Positions 44,181 to 55,636 are shown, counted from the stretch's first letter. The stretch: DNA of 64,000 bases from Eucommia ulmoides (GCA_016647705.1 JAENRU010000489.1:372001-436000), one strand, 5' to 3'. A program made the numbers and translations. The notes: generated from the letters alone by a model not told the origin.

Positions 44181-45502
44181 TTTTTAATTCAAGAAGATGT
44201 TGGGTCGTCAAGATGATTATTATTATTATTATTATTATTTTATTTATTTTTGCTTGGTGAGCAAGATCTAAAATTATAATTATATTTTTAATAACAGAAT
44301 CTATATATATTTTTTTAATAATATGCAAAGATAAAATATTAAAATTAATTATTTCATTTCATTTATTTTTCTTTCTTAGGGTGCGTTTGGTTGAATGAAA
44401 AATGGATGAAAAAGAAAATGAAATATAAAATAAAAAAAAAAAAAAACCCTTATTTGATTGAATGGAGAATAGGAGGAAAAATAAAATATGATAAAAAATA
44501 CATACTTTAAGGGTATGTTTGGTTGGAATGATGGAAAAGAAAAAGGAATAGCAAAAAAAGATAAAAAATGAATGGCTAATATTTTGGGAAAATCCGCAAT
44601 TAGTATGATTTTTAGGGTGTAAATTGCGATTAGTCATTTTTTAGTATTAAGTTTTGATTCAGTCTCTTAAGTTGGATTTCACTTGAGTTTTAATCCCGTA
44701 TTGCAGGAATTGTAGAGATACTACAAGAATTTTATAGTGAATATTAGTTACATATAATGAATATTAGTTACAATTTCATAATTGTTATTTCTTTTATATT
44801 TATCTGTGCATTTTTTGTTACATGTACTTATATAATATTAGTTACATGTTACAATTACATATATTTGTGTAATATTTTGTGACATTTAATAAATATTGGA
44901 CACAAAAATTAATTTAATATTAGTTAGATGTATCTGTGTACATTTAGTTACCTATAACTAATTACATGTATTTTCTTTGATTTTTATTACATCTAACAAA
45001 ATTTTACAGATAAAATTGGTACATGTTAAAAAAAAATAAAAAAATAAACTGTTACGTGATACAACATACTGTACTTTTATATACAAAGTTGTTACATATA
45101 ACGGCGCGTGTGTAAGATTTTCGTCTTTTTATAATAGGAAAGGACTAAAACTATTATTTTTTTTGCCTCTGGGACTTTTCATCAATTAATGGTGAAATAT
45201 GGAACCTCCCACCGATTGCCCCTAGTATTTTTATTCATTGTGAAAAAAAAAATTATTTTTTCTAGTATTGTTTGGTTAAGAAATAAAAATGAGAGGGAAA
45301 GTAGACTTTTAAAAAGAAAAAAAGGTGAAGATGATTTTGTCGTAGGTTTCTTAGATTTGTGGATGATGTCATTTTGATTTTATTGATAAAAAAAATAATA
45401 GTTGATTTTGACATGGTCATGATTAGCTCAATCGATTTGAATAGCACTTGAAAAAGGTTAATTTTTGTGTGGATTACATCAATCCTTTTCATAAATTCAA
45501 CC

Positions 45503-45535
<33 letters not shown>

Positions 45536-46542
45536 TTTTTTTATTTTTTTTTTGGTTGAATTCAACTTTTCCGCTTTTTATATAATTTTTTTTTTTTTTT
45601 TGATTTTATACTTCTAGATAAGTTTATTGATCTATTTTATTTTATTTTTTTGTTAAAATTAAGCTAATTCAAAATTTTGATGTTTATGTGGTTATGGATT
45701 GGCTCAATCCATTTCATAATTCACGGACAAATTACAATTTTAATTCTTGTATTTGCACGTATTTTTCTATTTGACTATCCATTTTTATTTTATTTTTTTA
45801 AAGTGATCTTCGTATTTGCTAACAATTTTTTATATGACCCTTCTGGAAAATATAGGGGTTAATTTTGACGGATTTTCGCACGTGACTTGCACATGCTTTA
45901 TTTTAAGGGTAAAAACATAATTTTACCCTTATATAATTAGGTCAAACTATGGGGATGCAAAGTGTAACTAACCCAAAAAAATCTCATTAATTTAAGAATG
46001 AGGCTGCGGTTGGGCACGAAGAGACATGAGGTTTCAAAGAGAGGTTGCCCCTCTCTGTTCGCCCAATTGCCATCGGTGATTTCAAACTAACGCTCATTAG
46101 AAAAGCAACAACCCTTATTCTTTTACACACACACATATATTTCTCGTGGATGGTTGTAAATGCCCCTCTATCTCTAAACGCCCTTATTCCTCGATCCAAC
46201 CCGGCCTATTTTTTGAGGCGGTGACGATCTTTTTTCTAAAAAGGATATTTAGGATCCGAACTGACCGTAGCTTGGCAAGGTAACTTGGAAGGTCTGCGAG
46301 GATGAGAGATTCTCGCATATGGCAACCCGTTTGTTGCAGCCATGGCGGTTGAATCAAAGGCGAATCAGAGCCTCCCCTATTCATTTTTTGCTTTCGTAAT
46401 CTCTTTCTTGTTTTTTTTTTTTGATTTTCAGCTGTAATAGAGAAATATAGGGAAAGAGAGGGAGAAAGACAAAGAGAAATGAGGGGTAGTTGTGGGTGGA
46501 CGACGTGGTGGTGGTGACATAGTAGACGAAAGTGATGGTGGT

Positions 46543-46569
<27 letters not shown>

Positions 46570-46574
<5 letters not shown>

Positions 46575-46750
46575 TAATGGGGGTTAATTGTACTTTACCC
46601 CCTATGGTTTGGACCTCTCCAATTTTTCCCTGAATAAGTATTAATATAGATTAATAGCACTTTATCCCCCTGTGGTTTGACACTTTTGCACTTTACCCAC
46701 TATGGTTTAAACGTCACCACTTATCCCCCATGATCTTGAACCTAAGTGCA
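46570..46750. mobile_element. CACTTTACCCC-family MITE in unit C
   Basis: GGGGGTTAATTGTACTTTAC followed by CCCCTATGGTTTGGACC and TGCACTTTACCCACTATGG modules. It is at the same site as the 19.69-kb copy in unit A. Confidence 0.6.
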
Positions 46751-47382
46751 AATCGAGTATTTTTTGTCAAATTTGACAGATGTGCTGCTCACTCGCCATT
46801 TATGAAGATGGACATCGTTTTTGTGTTTTTCCCTCCAAATTACCTATTTGATGTTCCCATTTTACCCTCACTATTTATCTATATAATATCTATTTTTTCT
46901 TACACATTTTCTACATTATGCCAAACATTCTCATTTATTTTTTCTTTTCCCTCTCTTATTTTTATTTTTTAGGTCTTCTTCAAGTGTTTATGGTAGTGAT
47001 TTCAGGGAAAAAATACAAATGTGGTCAAATAGCTGATTTGAAAGTTGTTCAAAGTAAGAGACCTTTAAAGAAAAAATAGTACTACAGATATAACAACAAT
47101 GGATGCACAATTTCACCATAATAGACCATATTAATATATCAAAAATTAAAACATTTTATTGATCATAATTCCAAGAATAAGTGCTTTAAAATAATGTATT
47201 GATAATAATTCGAACACAGATTGGCCGAAGATTTTGTATTTTTGAACTATAAAAAAATAAAAAACAGAACAATTATTGTCAGTATATATCGTTGTTTTGC
47301 ATGTTTAGAGACTACATGATTTCTTGTCGGTACATATTGTGATTTATTGTCAGTACATATCATTATTTTGGCGAAGGCGGAC

Positions 47383-48015
47383 TTAGTCGGTGCCTTCGAA
47401 GACAGCCTTGAGCCTCTTCACCTCAGCAGCATCAATGAATGTGGTCGCTTCCACGTATTTGGAAGGCAAGTCGTTCCCAAACAATGAATTAGCAAGGACT
47501 TGGATGCCGGGGCTTGGGCTGTTTAAACTCACAAAGGCAAGAGCCGGTCTGCGACCTTCATTTATTTGAAAATGCAACAACCCCTGAGGAAAAATCATAA
47601 TTTCACCCACCCTCAGTGTTTTCACGTAAGCAACGCCGGCCGAGGAGATGAAACCAGCAGTAATGGAACCGTGAATCACAATAATCACTTCGGAGCCACC
47701 ATGGTGTGTGTGCATTGGAATCACCCCACCGGGGGCTAGGTCCAACCGCGCCATGGAGAGGCCCAGGCCGTTCAACCCCGGAAATTGAGGGGAAAATGCC
47801 AGAGTCGCGCTGGCTCTTGCGATGTTGGAAGTGTTTCCGGCCACGGCTAGGCCCGAAAATACAAAGTCATCCACTGTGACATTAGCGGGGTTCTTGCAGG
47901 CGTAACCCGCAGGACCTTCAGGGAGTTCTAGGTTCCCCACACAAAAGTCTTGAACAGCTGCATTAATGGACTTGGAGAACACGAGGAAACAAATGAAGAA
48001 GAAAAACCGAAGCAT
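47383..48015 (-). CDS. Germin-like protein D (ABP19/ABP20-like cupin)
   Basis: Single-exon 210-aa germin-like protein; start at 48013-48015 for the same reasons as its sisters, although the frame is open to 48144. All metal ligands and both cysteines are present, with the C-type features His105, Ile112, His115 and Asp182. It is unique in Lys15 within the signal peptide (SKSINAA where others have SSSINAA) and Pro77 (FSPQFPG). The extra charge sits near the end of the hydrophobic core and may not stop secretion. Its distal G-box is mutated. It is in direct tandem with GLP-C, 4.5 kb apart. Confidence 0.95.
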   Translation of the reverse strand: MLRFFFFICFLVFSKSINAAVQDFCVGNLELPEGPAGYACKNPANVTVDDFVFSGLAVAGNTSNIARASATLAFSPQFPGLNGLGLSMARLDLAPGGVIPMHTHHGGSEVIIVIHGSITAGFISSAGVAYVKTLRVGEIMIFPQGLLHFQINEGRRPALAFVSLNSPSPGIQVLANSLFGNDLPSKYVEATTFIDAAEVKRLKAVFEGTD

Positions 48016-48071
48016 TTTCGATGGATGTTCTGGATTCGATTTGCTGATTTCAAGGGAGGGTTTGGGTAGGT

Positions 48072-48098
48072 TTATATAGAAGAGTGAGCGAGTGCATG
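48072..48098 (-). promoter_or_regulatory. Core promoter of GLP-D (TATA plus CATGCA)
   Basis: TATATAA (48072-48078) and CATGCA (48093-48098), same arrangement as the other three genes. Confidence 0.75.
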
Positions 48099-48639
48099 GC
48101 TTGTGTTGCAAGCAATGAGAACACAAAACTTTTGACATTTGCAATATTTGACATTTTCTCGATTTACTTTTCCATGGGGGCAGTTATTAGAAACATAATT
48201 AAAAATTAAATATTTTATTATATATTATTTTATTTAATAAAATTATTATTAATAATATATTTATAATTGTTATAATTTTGTCTTCTATTAACTTATAAAA
48301 TTTATAAAAATGAATTTATGATTTAATTTATTATAATATTTATACGTATAATTAGTAATTTTATTAATTATAATATTATACTAACATAATGTAGCTCAAG
48401 AGATAAGATATACTTGAGTTAAAACACTTGAGAAATCTCTGTAAGGCTAAGAGTTTGAACCTGCGGAAAAATATATTTATTGAGAATAGCAGCTACGGAA
48501 TCTCGAATGAGATTAATCTCACGCTCTGTATGGATGAACGGATACCCGTGACTATAAAAAAAAAAAAATTATAATATTATGATTACTTTTTAATAATTTT
48601 CGGGTCAAATCTCACCTCTCAAAAAACTCCCATTTCTTG

Positions 48640-48659
48640 TGACGTAACGTGTGACGACT
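48640..48659 (-). promoter_or_regulatory. Mutated G-box site upstream of GLP-D
   Basis: It reads TGACGTAACGTGTGACGACT. The C-to-A change destroys both the CACGTG palindrome and the TGACGTCA core that the other four copies keep. Confidence 0.5.
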
Positions 48660-50333
48660 TTTTCATTCAAGCAGACGTTGGGTCGTCAAGATGACTATTA
48701 TTATTATTATTTTATTTATTTTTGCTTGGTGAGCAAGATCTAAAATTATAATTATATTTTTAATAACAGAATCTATATATATTTTTTAATAATATGCAAA
48801 GATAAAATATTAAAATTAATTATTTCATTTATTTTATTTTTCTTTCTTAGGGTGCGTTTGGTTGAATGAAAAATGGATGGAAAAGAAAATGAAATATAAA
48901 ATGAAAAAAAAAATCCCTTATTTGATTGAATGGAAAATAGGAGAAAAAATAAAATATGATAGAAAATACGTACTTTAAGGGTATATTTGGTTGAAATGAT
49001 GGAAAAGAAAAAAGAATAGAAAAAAAAGATAAAAAATGAATGGCTAATATTTTGGGAAAATCGGCAATTAGTACAATTTTTAGGGTGTAAACTGTGATTA
49101 GTCCTTTTTTAGTATTAAGTTTTGATTCAGTCTCTTAAGCTGGATTTTACTTGAGTTTTAATCCCGTATTGCAGGAATTGTAGAAATACTGCATGAATTT
49201 TATAGTGAATATTAGTTACATATAACGAATATTAGTTACAATTTCATAATTGTTATTTCTTTTATATTTATCTGTGCATTTTTTGTTACATTTACTTATA
49301 TAATATTAGTTACATGTTACAATTACATATATTTGTGTAATATTTTGTGACATTTAATAAATATTGAATACAAAAATTAGTTTAATATTAGTTAGATATA
49401 TCTATGTACATTTAGTTACCTATAACTAATTACATGTATTTTCTTTGATTTTTATTACATCTAACAAAATTTTACAGACAAAATTGGTACATGTTAAAAT
49501 AAATAAATAAATAAGCTGTTACGTGGTACAACATACTGTAATTTTACATACAAAGTTGTTACATATAACAGCGCGTGTATAAGATTTCTGTCTTTTTATA
49601 ATAGGAAGGGACTAAAACTAAACTTTTTTTTTGCCTCTGGGACTTTTTACCAATTAATGGTGAAATATGGAACCTCCCACTGATTGCCCCTAATATTTTT
49701 ATTTATTGTGAAAAGAAAATTATTTTTTGTAGTATTGTTTGGTTAAGAAATAAAAATGAGAAGGAAAATAGACTTTTAAAAAGAAGAAGATGATTTTGTT
49801 GTAGATTTTCTAGATTTGTGGATGATGTGATTTTGATTTTATTGATAAAAAAAATAATAGTTGATTTTGACATGGTCATGATTAGCTCAATCGATTTGAA
49901 TAGCACTTGAAAAAGGTTAATTTTTGTGTGGATTACATCAATCCTTTTCATAAATTCAACCTTTTTTTTTAATTATTATTCTTTTTTTGGTTGAATTCAA
50001 CTTTTCCGATTTTTATATAAAATTTTTTTTGGAGTTTATACTTCTAGATAAGTTTATTGATCTTTTTTTTTTTTTTTGGTTAAAATTAAACTAATTCAAA
50101 ATTTTGATGTTTATGTAGTTATGGATTGGCTCAATCCATTTCATAATTCATGGACAAATTACAATTTTAGTTTTTGTATTTGCACGCATTTTTCTATTTG
50201 ACTATCCATTTTTATTTTATTTTTGTTAAAGTGATCCTCGTATTTGCTAACGATTTTTTATATGACCCTTTCGTAGGAAATAGAGGTTAATTTTGACGGA
50301 TTTTCGCATGTGACTTGCACATGTGACGGATTT

Positions 50334-51249
50334 TCCCTGTCCAGGGAGAGAAGCTTGGAGGATAGCCAAGAGAGAAGAAAGAGAAAGGCAGGGTGGTCCG
50401 GAGTAGAGGGACCCAAAAAGACAAGTGCTGAGAAGGCCTCTATAGCCCCCCAGTCGAGCAAAGTCTCTATCCCAAGACAAGCCCAGACCTCGAGTACTAG
50501 CACTCTTCTCGAGAAGGGAGTCACAGAACATCCAGAGATGCTGTCTGCCTACATCAACCATATTATACCGACCAAGAACAGAGAGAGCATCAGTGCCGAG
50601 ACAGATGCACAGATCTTTGCGAAACTAGAGAGGGATGCCTTATTAGTAAGGTTAAGATAAAATTTTATTCAGGCTTTTATTCTTGTCAACAACTCATATG
50701 AACAACTTTTTCTTTGATTTGATGCAGGTGTTGTCCAGAGTTTTCATTGCTTCAAGCCGCATCAATGCTGCCCATGAGAGGGAGCAGAAGCTTGACAAGG
50801 AGTATAAATAACTCTTTGCGCGACATAAGGAGCATATGGAGCAGACAAAACAATGGCATAAACAGAGGAAAACCATGGCTGCTACCGAGGAGAGTGCCAA
50901 AGAGGAGGCCAGGAAGGCCAATGAGGAGAAATCAACCCTAGAGTCCTTTTACGGCAAGCTTAAGGCTGATCTGGCTGCTGTTGAGAAGAACATGGAGGAG
51001 ATGAGAACAGAATGTGAAGTCTCCATTGCCCAAGCCAGGGCATATGCCATAAGGAAATGAAAGGATTCCACAGATTATAAAGAAGTAAAGTTTCAGCTGG
51101 CTGCTGAGATGGTGGTAAGTGGACATAGATATATGATCCGAAATCTTCACCGACAACATCCTAGCTTCCCGGTGGATGACATAGGAATTGATTACTCCGA
51201 CGCGAAAAATGTCGATCCCGGGATGGAGAATATTGTGGTAGAAGAATAA
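50334..51249 (+). pseudogene. Antisense ORF of gypsy element 1: intron-containing coiled-coil protein, broken
   Basis: Plus-strand gene opposite to the element's pol. Exon 1 (about 50334-50645) is Ser/Lys-rich (ERRKRKAGWSGVEGPKKTSA, then HPEMLSAYINHIIPTKNR). The intron is 50646-50727 (GTAAGG...GATGCAG, 82 bp). Exon 2 (50728-51249) reads VLSRVFIASSRINAAHEREQ, a long Lys/Glu-rich coiled coil (EESAKEEARKANEEKSTLES), then FPVDDIGIDYSD. In-frame TAA (50809-50811) and TGA (about 51058) disable it, and the N-terminus is cut by the junction at 50325. Tat-lineage elements are known to carry antisense frames near the 3' end. Function unknown. Confidence 0.6.
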
Positions 51250-51597
51250 GGTAGAGAAACAGTTGAGATGGCAATTGGCGTTGAGATAGGGATGACACCC
51301 TTATCCTTGTAAATGCACTCCTTAATACACCCTTATCCTTATCTATCTCTTTTGTTAAAGGGGGAGTAACTTCTGCAAAAGCGGAGGGTGTTCCTCTTCA
51401 TGGTAGTAAACCTTTGCTGTCATTCTTATCTTGATCATGTCTAGACCTTTGGAGATGACCTTTAATTAGGAAATGTACTTAGGAAATTAAGGAGCCATTT
51501 TGAACTTGTTTTAGAGAAGGACCTGAGCCCTTGCTCGGTCATATTTGAAGACTTGATCACTAGGGAAAGACGATTTAGCCATCATATCCCCTGTCCT

Positions 51598-52850
51598 GGG
51601 AGGATAATTTCCAACACTTGGGAAATTCTTTGTGATCTTTTGCTTGAAAAAATTCAAGTTTCAAGACCCCTTGTCGGCGTGCTTCCTTTTCTCAAGAGAT
51701 TTATCCATCCCCTTCCCGGGGAACATAATTTCATGCTGTGACACCTTATCGGCGTGCTTCCTCTTCTCAGGAGGTTTATTCATCCCCTTCTCGGGGAACA
51801 TAATTTCATACTGTGACACCATATCCACAGCCTCCTCGCCCCCCATCCTAGTAGCCGATCAAAGATCGGGTGGTAGGTTAAGGTGGCGTTTGGTAACCGT
51901 TTCTATTTCCATTCCAGCAGTGGGATGGGATGAGAATTTTGTTTTCTTCTTGGGAGTAGAGTCGCGTTTGATAACGACAATTTTTTTTTTGTTTTGGGAA
52001 GGGAATTGTGTTTGGTAACGATTTTATCCTCTTTTTTTTTTTTAGCCTGACGGCGGTGGCGCTGTCACCGGGCTAGTCGGCGGTGGCTCCGGCGCCCGTT
52101 CCGGCCGGATAGCGGTGGCGGGTGAATAACAGTGGCCGGAGGCCGGAAGTGGCCGAAAAATTTTCTGCCGGACGGTGACTGGCGACGGTCGCCGGAGATG
52201 GCCGGCAGCGGCAGACGGCGGCGGACGGTGGTCAGCCGGCGGGTGAATAGTGACCATGTGTTTTGGGAATGGAATAGGAATAATGAGAAATAACTTTTTT
52301 TTGTTTCTCATTTCTTAAGAAAAAAGTAGGCACAATTTTCAAATGAGAATGAAATGGAAACGTAAACAAAAATTACCAAACGCTATTCCCAAACAGAATT
52401 CCCAAAAATCTGGGAATGGGATGGGAATTTCTGGAATGGAAACAATTACCAAACGGGGCCTAAATGTCCAGGAGCGATACTTATTGTGGAGTTTGGTTGC
52501 TTTATAACAATTTGTGCTTTCCTCTTAATCTCGAGAAAAATCTACCCCGAGAAGACGATTCCCAACACTTGGGCAAATAATACCGACCTGTTTCTTGAAA
52601 AAATTCAAGTTTCAAGAACCTTTGCCGGTACGCCAGTTGATCTTGCACCTCTTCTTGGGTAGATAATTGAGAAAAAATTCAAGCTTTTCCTTCTCGGGAG
52701 GTTTAATCCCCGAAGCATCCCTTTTTTGGAGAACTTAATTTTATGCAGTTTCACCATATTCACAGCCTTCCTGCCCCCCAGCCTAGTAGCCAATCCGAGA
52801 TCGGGTGGTAGGTTAAATGTCCAAGGGTGGGACTTGTCGTGGATTTCAGT
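51598..52850. repeat. Internal duplication in the 3' region of gypsy element 1
   Basis: The block starting CAACACTTGGGAAATTC with AAAAAATTCAAGTTTCAAGA and ending GATCGGGTGGTAGGTTAA-ATGTCC occurs at 51.60-51.88 plus 52.46 kb, and again at 52.57-52.83 kb. A shorter tandem (GTCGGCGTGCTTCC to CATAATTTCATGCTGTGACA, about 78 bp) is reiterated at 51.67-51.82 kb. Confidence 0.7.
51879..52463. mobile_element. Harbinger/Tourist-like MITE with TAA target duplication
   Basis: The element spans 51882-52460 (579 bp) between TAA repeats (51879-51881 and 52461-52463). Its ends are GGTGGCGTTTGGTAACCG and, in complement, GGCCCCGTTTGGTAATTG, the usual PIF/Harbinger style. The related block at about 52.80 kb (GGTAGGTTAAATGTCCAAG) gives the empty site. 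The GC-rich centre (52.05-52.25 kb, CCGGCGG-type) makes a spurious 89-aa frame. Confidence 0.82.
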
Positions 52851-53503
52851 CCTTGTAGTCTTCATTTGGGAGGGGAGGGGAGGGGGGGAAGGGTGAACTC
52901 AGGTCGGCCCACTGTGGCCGGTGAAAAGTAGGTTTTCCCTATTAGGTCTCATTTATGAGCCCGTTCAGGTTATCCCAAAATTGCCTTGCTAGGGATATAT
53001 TTTATTTGTGTCGCCTAAACGGAGCTTGGCAGTCAGGAGTGAGCCATTTACTTGTAGGTCCTCAGACCCGATCGATGTTCTGCCATAGAGGACGATAGCT
53101 ATCTGTTCCCGGGTCCTAAACTATCGACCTGTGGAGAGGGTCCAGTTACACCCTTGACATAGTACGTTGGGATGAGGTTTACAAAGGAGATTACCCTCGA
53201 TGCTGTGCGTCGGAATACCGTTTGGCTTGAACATAGAGCTAAGGAGTAGCATGGTTTCATCCAAGATGGGATGAGAACTATTTATCCCATCTTTACTTGC
53301 GATTAGAAGGATAGTAGGGAGAGGCTGCTTATCCCAAACTAGGAATGGGATGGAGGCTACACTTTACTGCCACTAACGAAATGTAGAGAGTGGAGTGATA
53401 GTTTGACAGTTGATAAAAAAATAGCTTCCATTCATAAAGAGACATATTACAAACATTAAAAAAACCTTTACAAGTCCATTAGTACTGCTTCTTCGGGGTA
53501 ATA

Positions 53504-54600
53504 TCATTTCAAGTGTTTTGCATTGCATGGGTGCCTTAGGGGGACACCCTTCTCAGTTTCCAACTCATAAGTACCAGGACGGGCAATACGGGTAACACGA
53601 TATGGCATTTCCCAGGAATGAGCGAGTTTATCGGCGTCCATATCCTTGGTGGTCGGGGTTACTTTTCGAAGGTTAAGATTTCCAATGTCGAATAACTGAG
53701 GACGGTCCCTTCTATCATAATAACTAGCCACAATTTGCTGGTAGGCTACTTGTCGAACATATGCGTGTTCCCTCTTTTCTTCCAACAAATCAAGGTTAAG
53801 GGCCAAATAAGCGTTATTCTCATCTTAGGTGAAAATCATCGCTGTCCGGGAAGAGGGCATACCAATCTTAGCGAGGATTATTGCTTCTGACCAGAGACAA
53901 CGTGAATAAGGACCCTAGAAGGATCTCCAGCAAAGCACTCCATTGATGATGGTGCAGCGTGATGCCCGATACCGCATACGCCTCGCCTATGTTAGGTCAG
54001 AGTGGAGTATCCCATTTAGGAGATATTCCCTTATTGGGTCCATCCAGGTTGGTGCGTCAGAGAGAGCACAATCTTCTTCTTAAACATTTTGTTAACGAGT
54101 CTCTTGTAGGTAGCCCCGGCGTTGTGAAGGCTAAAGGGCATCACCTTGTAACAGTATGTACCCCTATCTGTGATGAATGAGGTTTTTCCTTTGTCGGGAG
54201 GTTACATGGGAATTTGATTATACCCAGCATATACATCAAGAAAACTCAAAAGTTCATGCCCCACCATCGCATCAATGACCAAGTCTATTGTTGACAAAGG
54301 AAAGAAATCTTTTGGGCATGCTTTGTTAAGGTCTTTGAAGTCCACGCAAAGATGCCATTTGTTTTTGGCCTTGGGAGCGAGGACGACGTTAGAAAGCCAG
54401 TTTGGAAATTTTACTTCTTCTACCATGGCAGATTTTATCAACTTATCCATTTCCTGCTTAATGAGTTTTTGTCCGTTCGATTGGAATTTTCTCTTTTTTT
54501 GCCTCACTGAGGGATGGTGAGGGTTTATCGTGTAGTTGGTGCATGGAGACATTCGAATCGATCCTAGGAAGCTCATTATAGGACTATGCAAAAACATCAT
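53504..54600 (-). pseudogene. Gypsy element 1 pol remnant: RT and integrase C-terminus
   Basis: RT reads IKQEMDKLIKSAMVEEVKFP, WHLCVDFKDLNKACPKDFFP, FLDVYAGYNQI, a TAA, then KTSFITDRGTYCYKVMPFSL and NAGATYKRLVNKMFKK. It then jumps to WMDPIREYLLNGIL and RASRCTIINGVLCW, which lies between RNase H and the integrase zinc finger. A second jump leads to NLDLLEEKREHAYVRQVAYQ and WEMPYRVTRIARPGTYELET, the integrase C-terminal domain. The YVDD catalytic motif, RNase H and the DDE core are lost. Confidence 0.85.
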
Positions 54601-55083
54601 AGTTCTTATTGAGGAGAGCAGTTAGTTCTCATTGCTGTATCGGACTGAGCCTGACACCAATTCAAACTGTTTTCTCCTCAATAGTACGGTGAATATGATC
54701 TTCTATAAGGTCTTCATGAGGATGAGGTCGGGGTTCCTCATCTCAGGGATCATCAATAGGCACAGTTCTGGGACTGATCATGGTTATGAGCTCAACTCAT
54801 TCGTTTCCGGTACTGGCTGTTAATTGTTTTTTTTTTTCTTTTTTTTTTTTCAGTGCTTTTCTGGCGTAGGAACGAGCTGATTCTTGGTCTCCCCTGACCT
54901 CCCCACCCTCTATTCTATAGGGAACTTCATGGACTGATGCTAGAGGGAGGATACGACCTTTAGCGCTGCCAAGGTGGGTTGCCTAATGATCATATTATAC
55001 AGAGAGGGTCGATCCACAATAAGGAATTTAACCCAAATCATGGCTGAGATGGGCGTGGTACCTACCGTGAAGAGAAAGGATGT

Positions 55084-55353
55084 TCAACCCACATAATTAA
55101 CCACCTCCTGACTAAAACCGACAAGGGGGACAGTAGTGGGCCTCACGGAGCTTGAACTGACATTCATTTGGTTAAATACTTCCTTGACCATGATATCCTC
55201 AGAGCTGCCCTCTTCAATCAAGATTCGTCCAACCTTGTAGTAGTTTATCAGGGCAGATATCACCAAAGCATCATTGTGAGAGGTATGAATTCCTCGAAGA
55301 TCCACTTCACTGAAGAAGATAACGTTGTACGAGGCGGCATCGATCGTGCTCAT
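55084..55353 (-). pseudogene. Gypsy element 1 protease remnant
   Basis: It reads HNDALVISALINYYKVGRIL, IEEGSSEDIM, VPLVGFSQEVV. The active-site DSGSS is changed to EEGSS, so the catalytic Asp is lost. Stops follow. Confidence 0.7.
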
Positions 55354-55636
55354 CTCTTACACGTCCTAGTCAGCTTTTCGCTTGACTTTTTCCTCGTGCC
55401 TCTTCCAGGAAGAGGTAGTTGCTCCCCCGAGGTCGAGGCCACCATCAATCATAGAGATCATATTAATTTCACCATCAACGAGCATGTTATTGTCAAATTC
55501 ATCGGTTTTTCTCCTTGGTATGGTTGGCTATGACTTTCCTTCCACGGTCGATCTCATCGCTTACTGTGGCGACTACTCTCCCTAGTCCCAAAGCTTGCAC
55601 CTTCATTGCGAACATAATGACCAAGGTGCCTTCTTT

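Larger units (their letters stand above)
40097..47275. repeat. Unit C: third copy of the GLP unit, direct orientation with the left arm
   Basis: It follows 13.49-20.40 kb in the same direction, starting TATCATTTTGCTGACCACCA and ending AAACAGAACAATT. It lacks the retroposon of units A and B and the MITE at 18.36 kb. It uniquely carries an hAT-like element, and it stops before the MT gene. Upstream of GLP-C, 44.3-47.2 kb is AT-rich with one MITE (46.57-46.75 kb) and the exon-like block (46.0-46.4 kb). Confidence 0.85.
47276..50325. repeat. Unit D, first part: fourth GLP unit
   Basis: It follows the left arm from about 15.79 to 19.00 kb in the same direction and joins unit C at AACAATT/ATTGTCAGTATATATC. 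It is broken at GACTTGCACATG (50325) by a gypsy element and resumes at 58420 with sequence matching 20.69 kb. The 1.7 kb between is missing. 48.7-50.3 kb has no gene. Confidence 0.85.

Noticed and set aside
52042..52311. Pro/Ala-rich 89-aa frame
   Set aside because: Lies wholly within the CCGGCGG-rich core of the Harbinger-like MITE.
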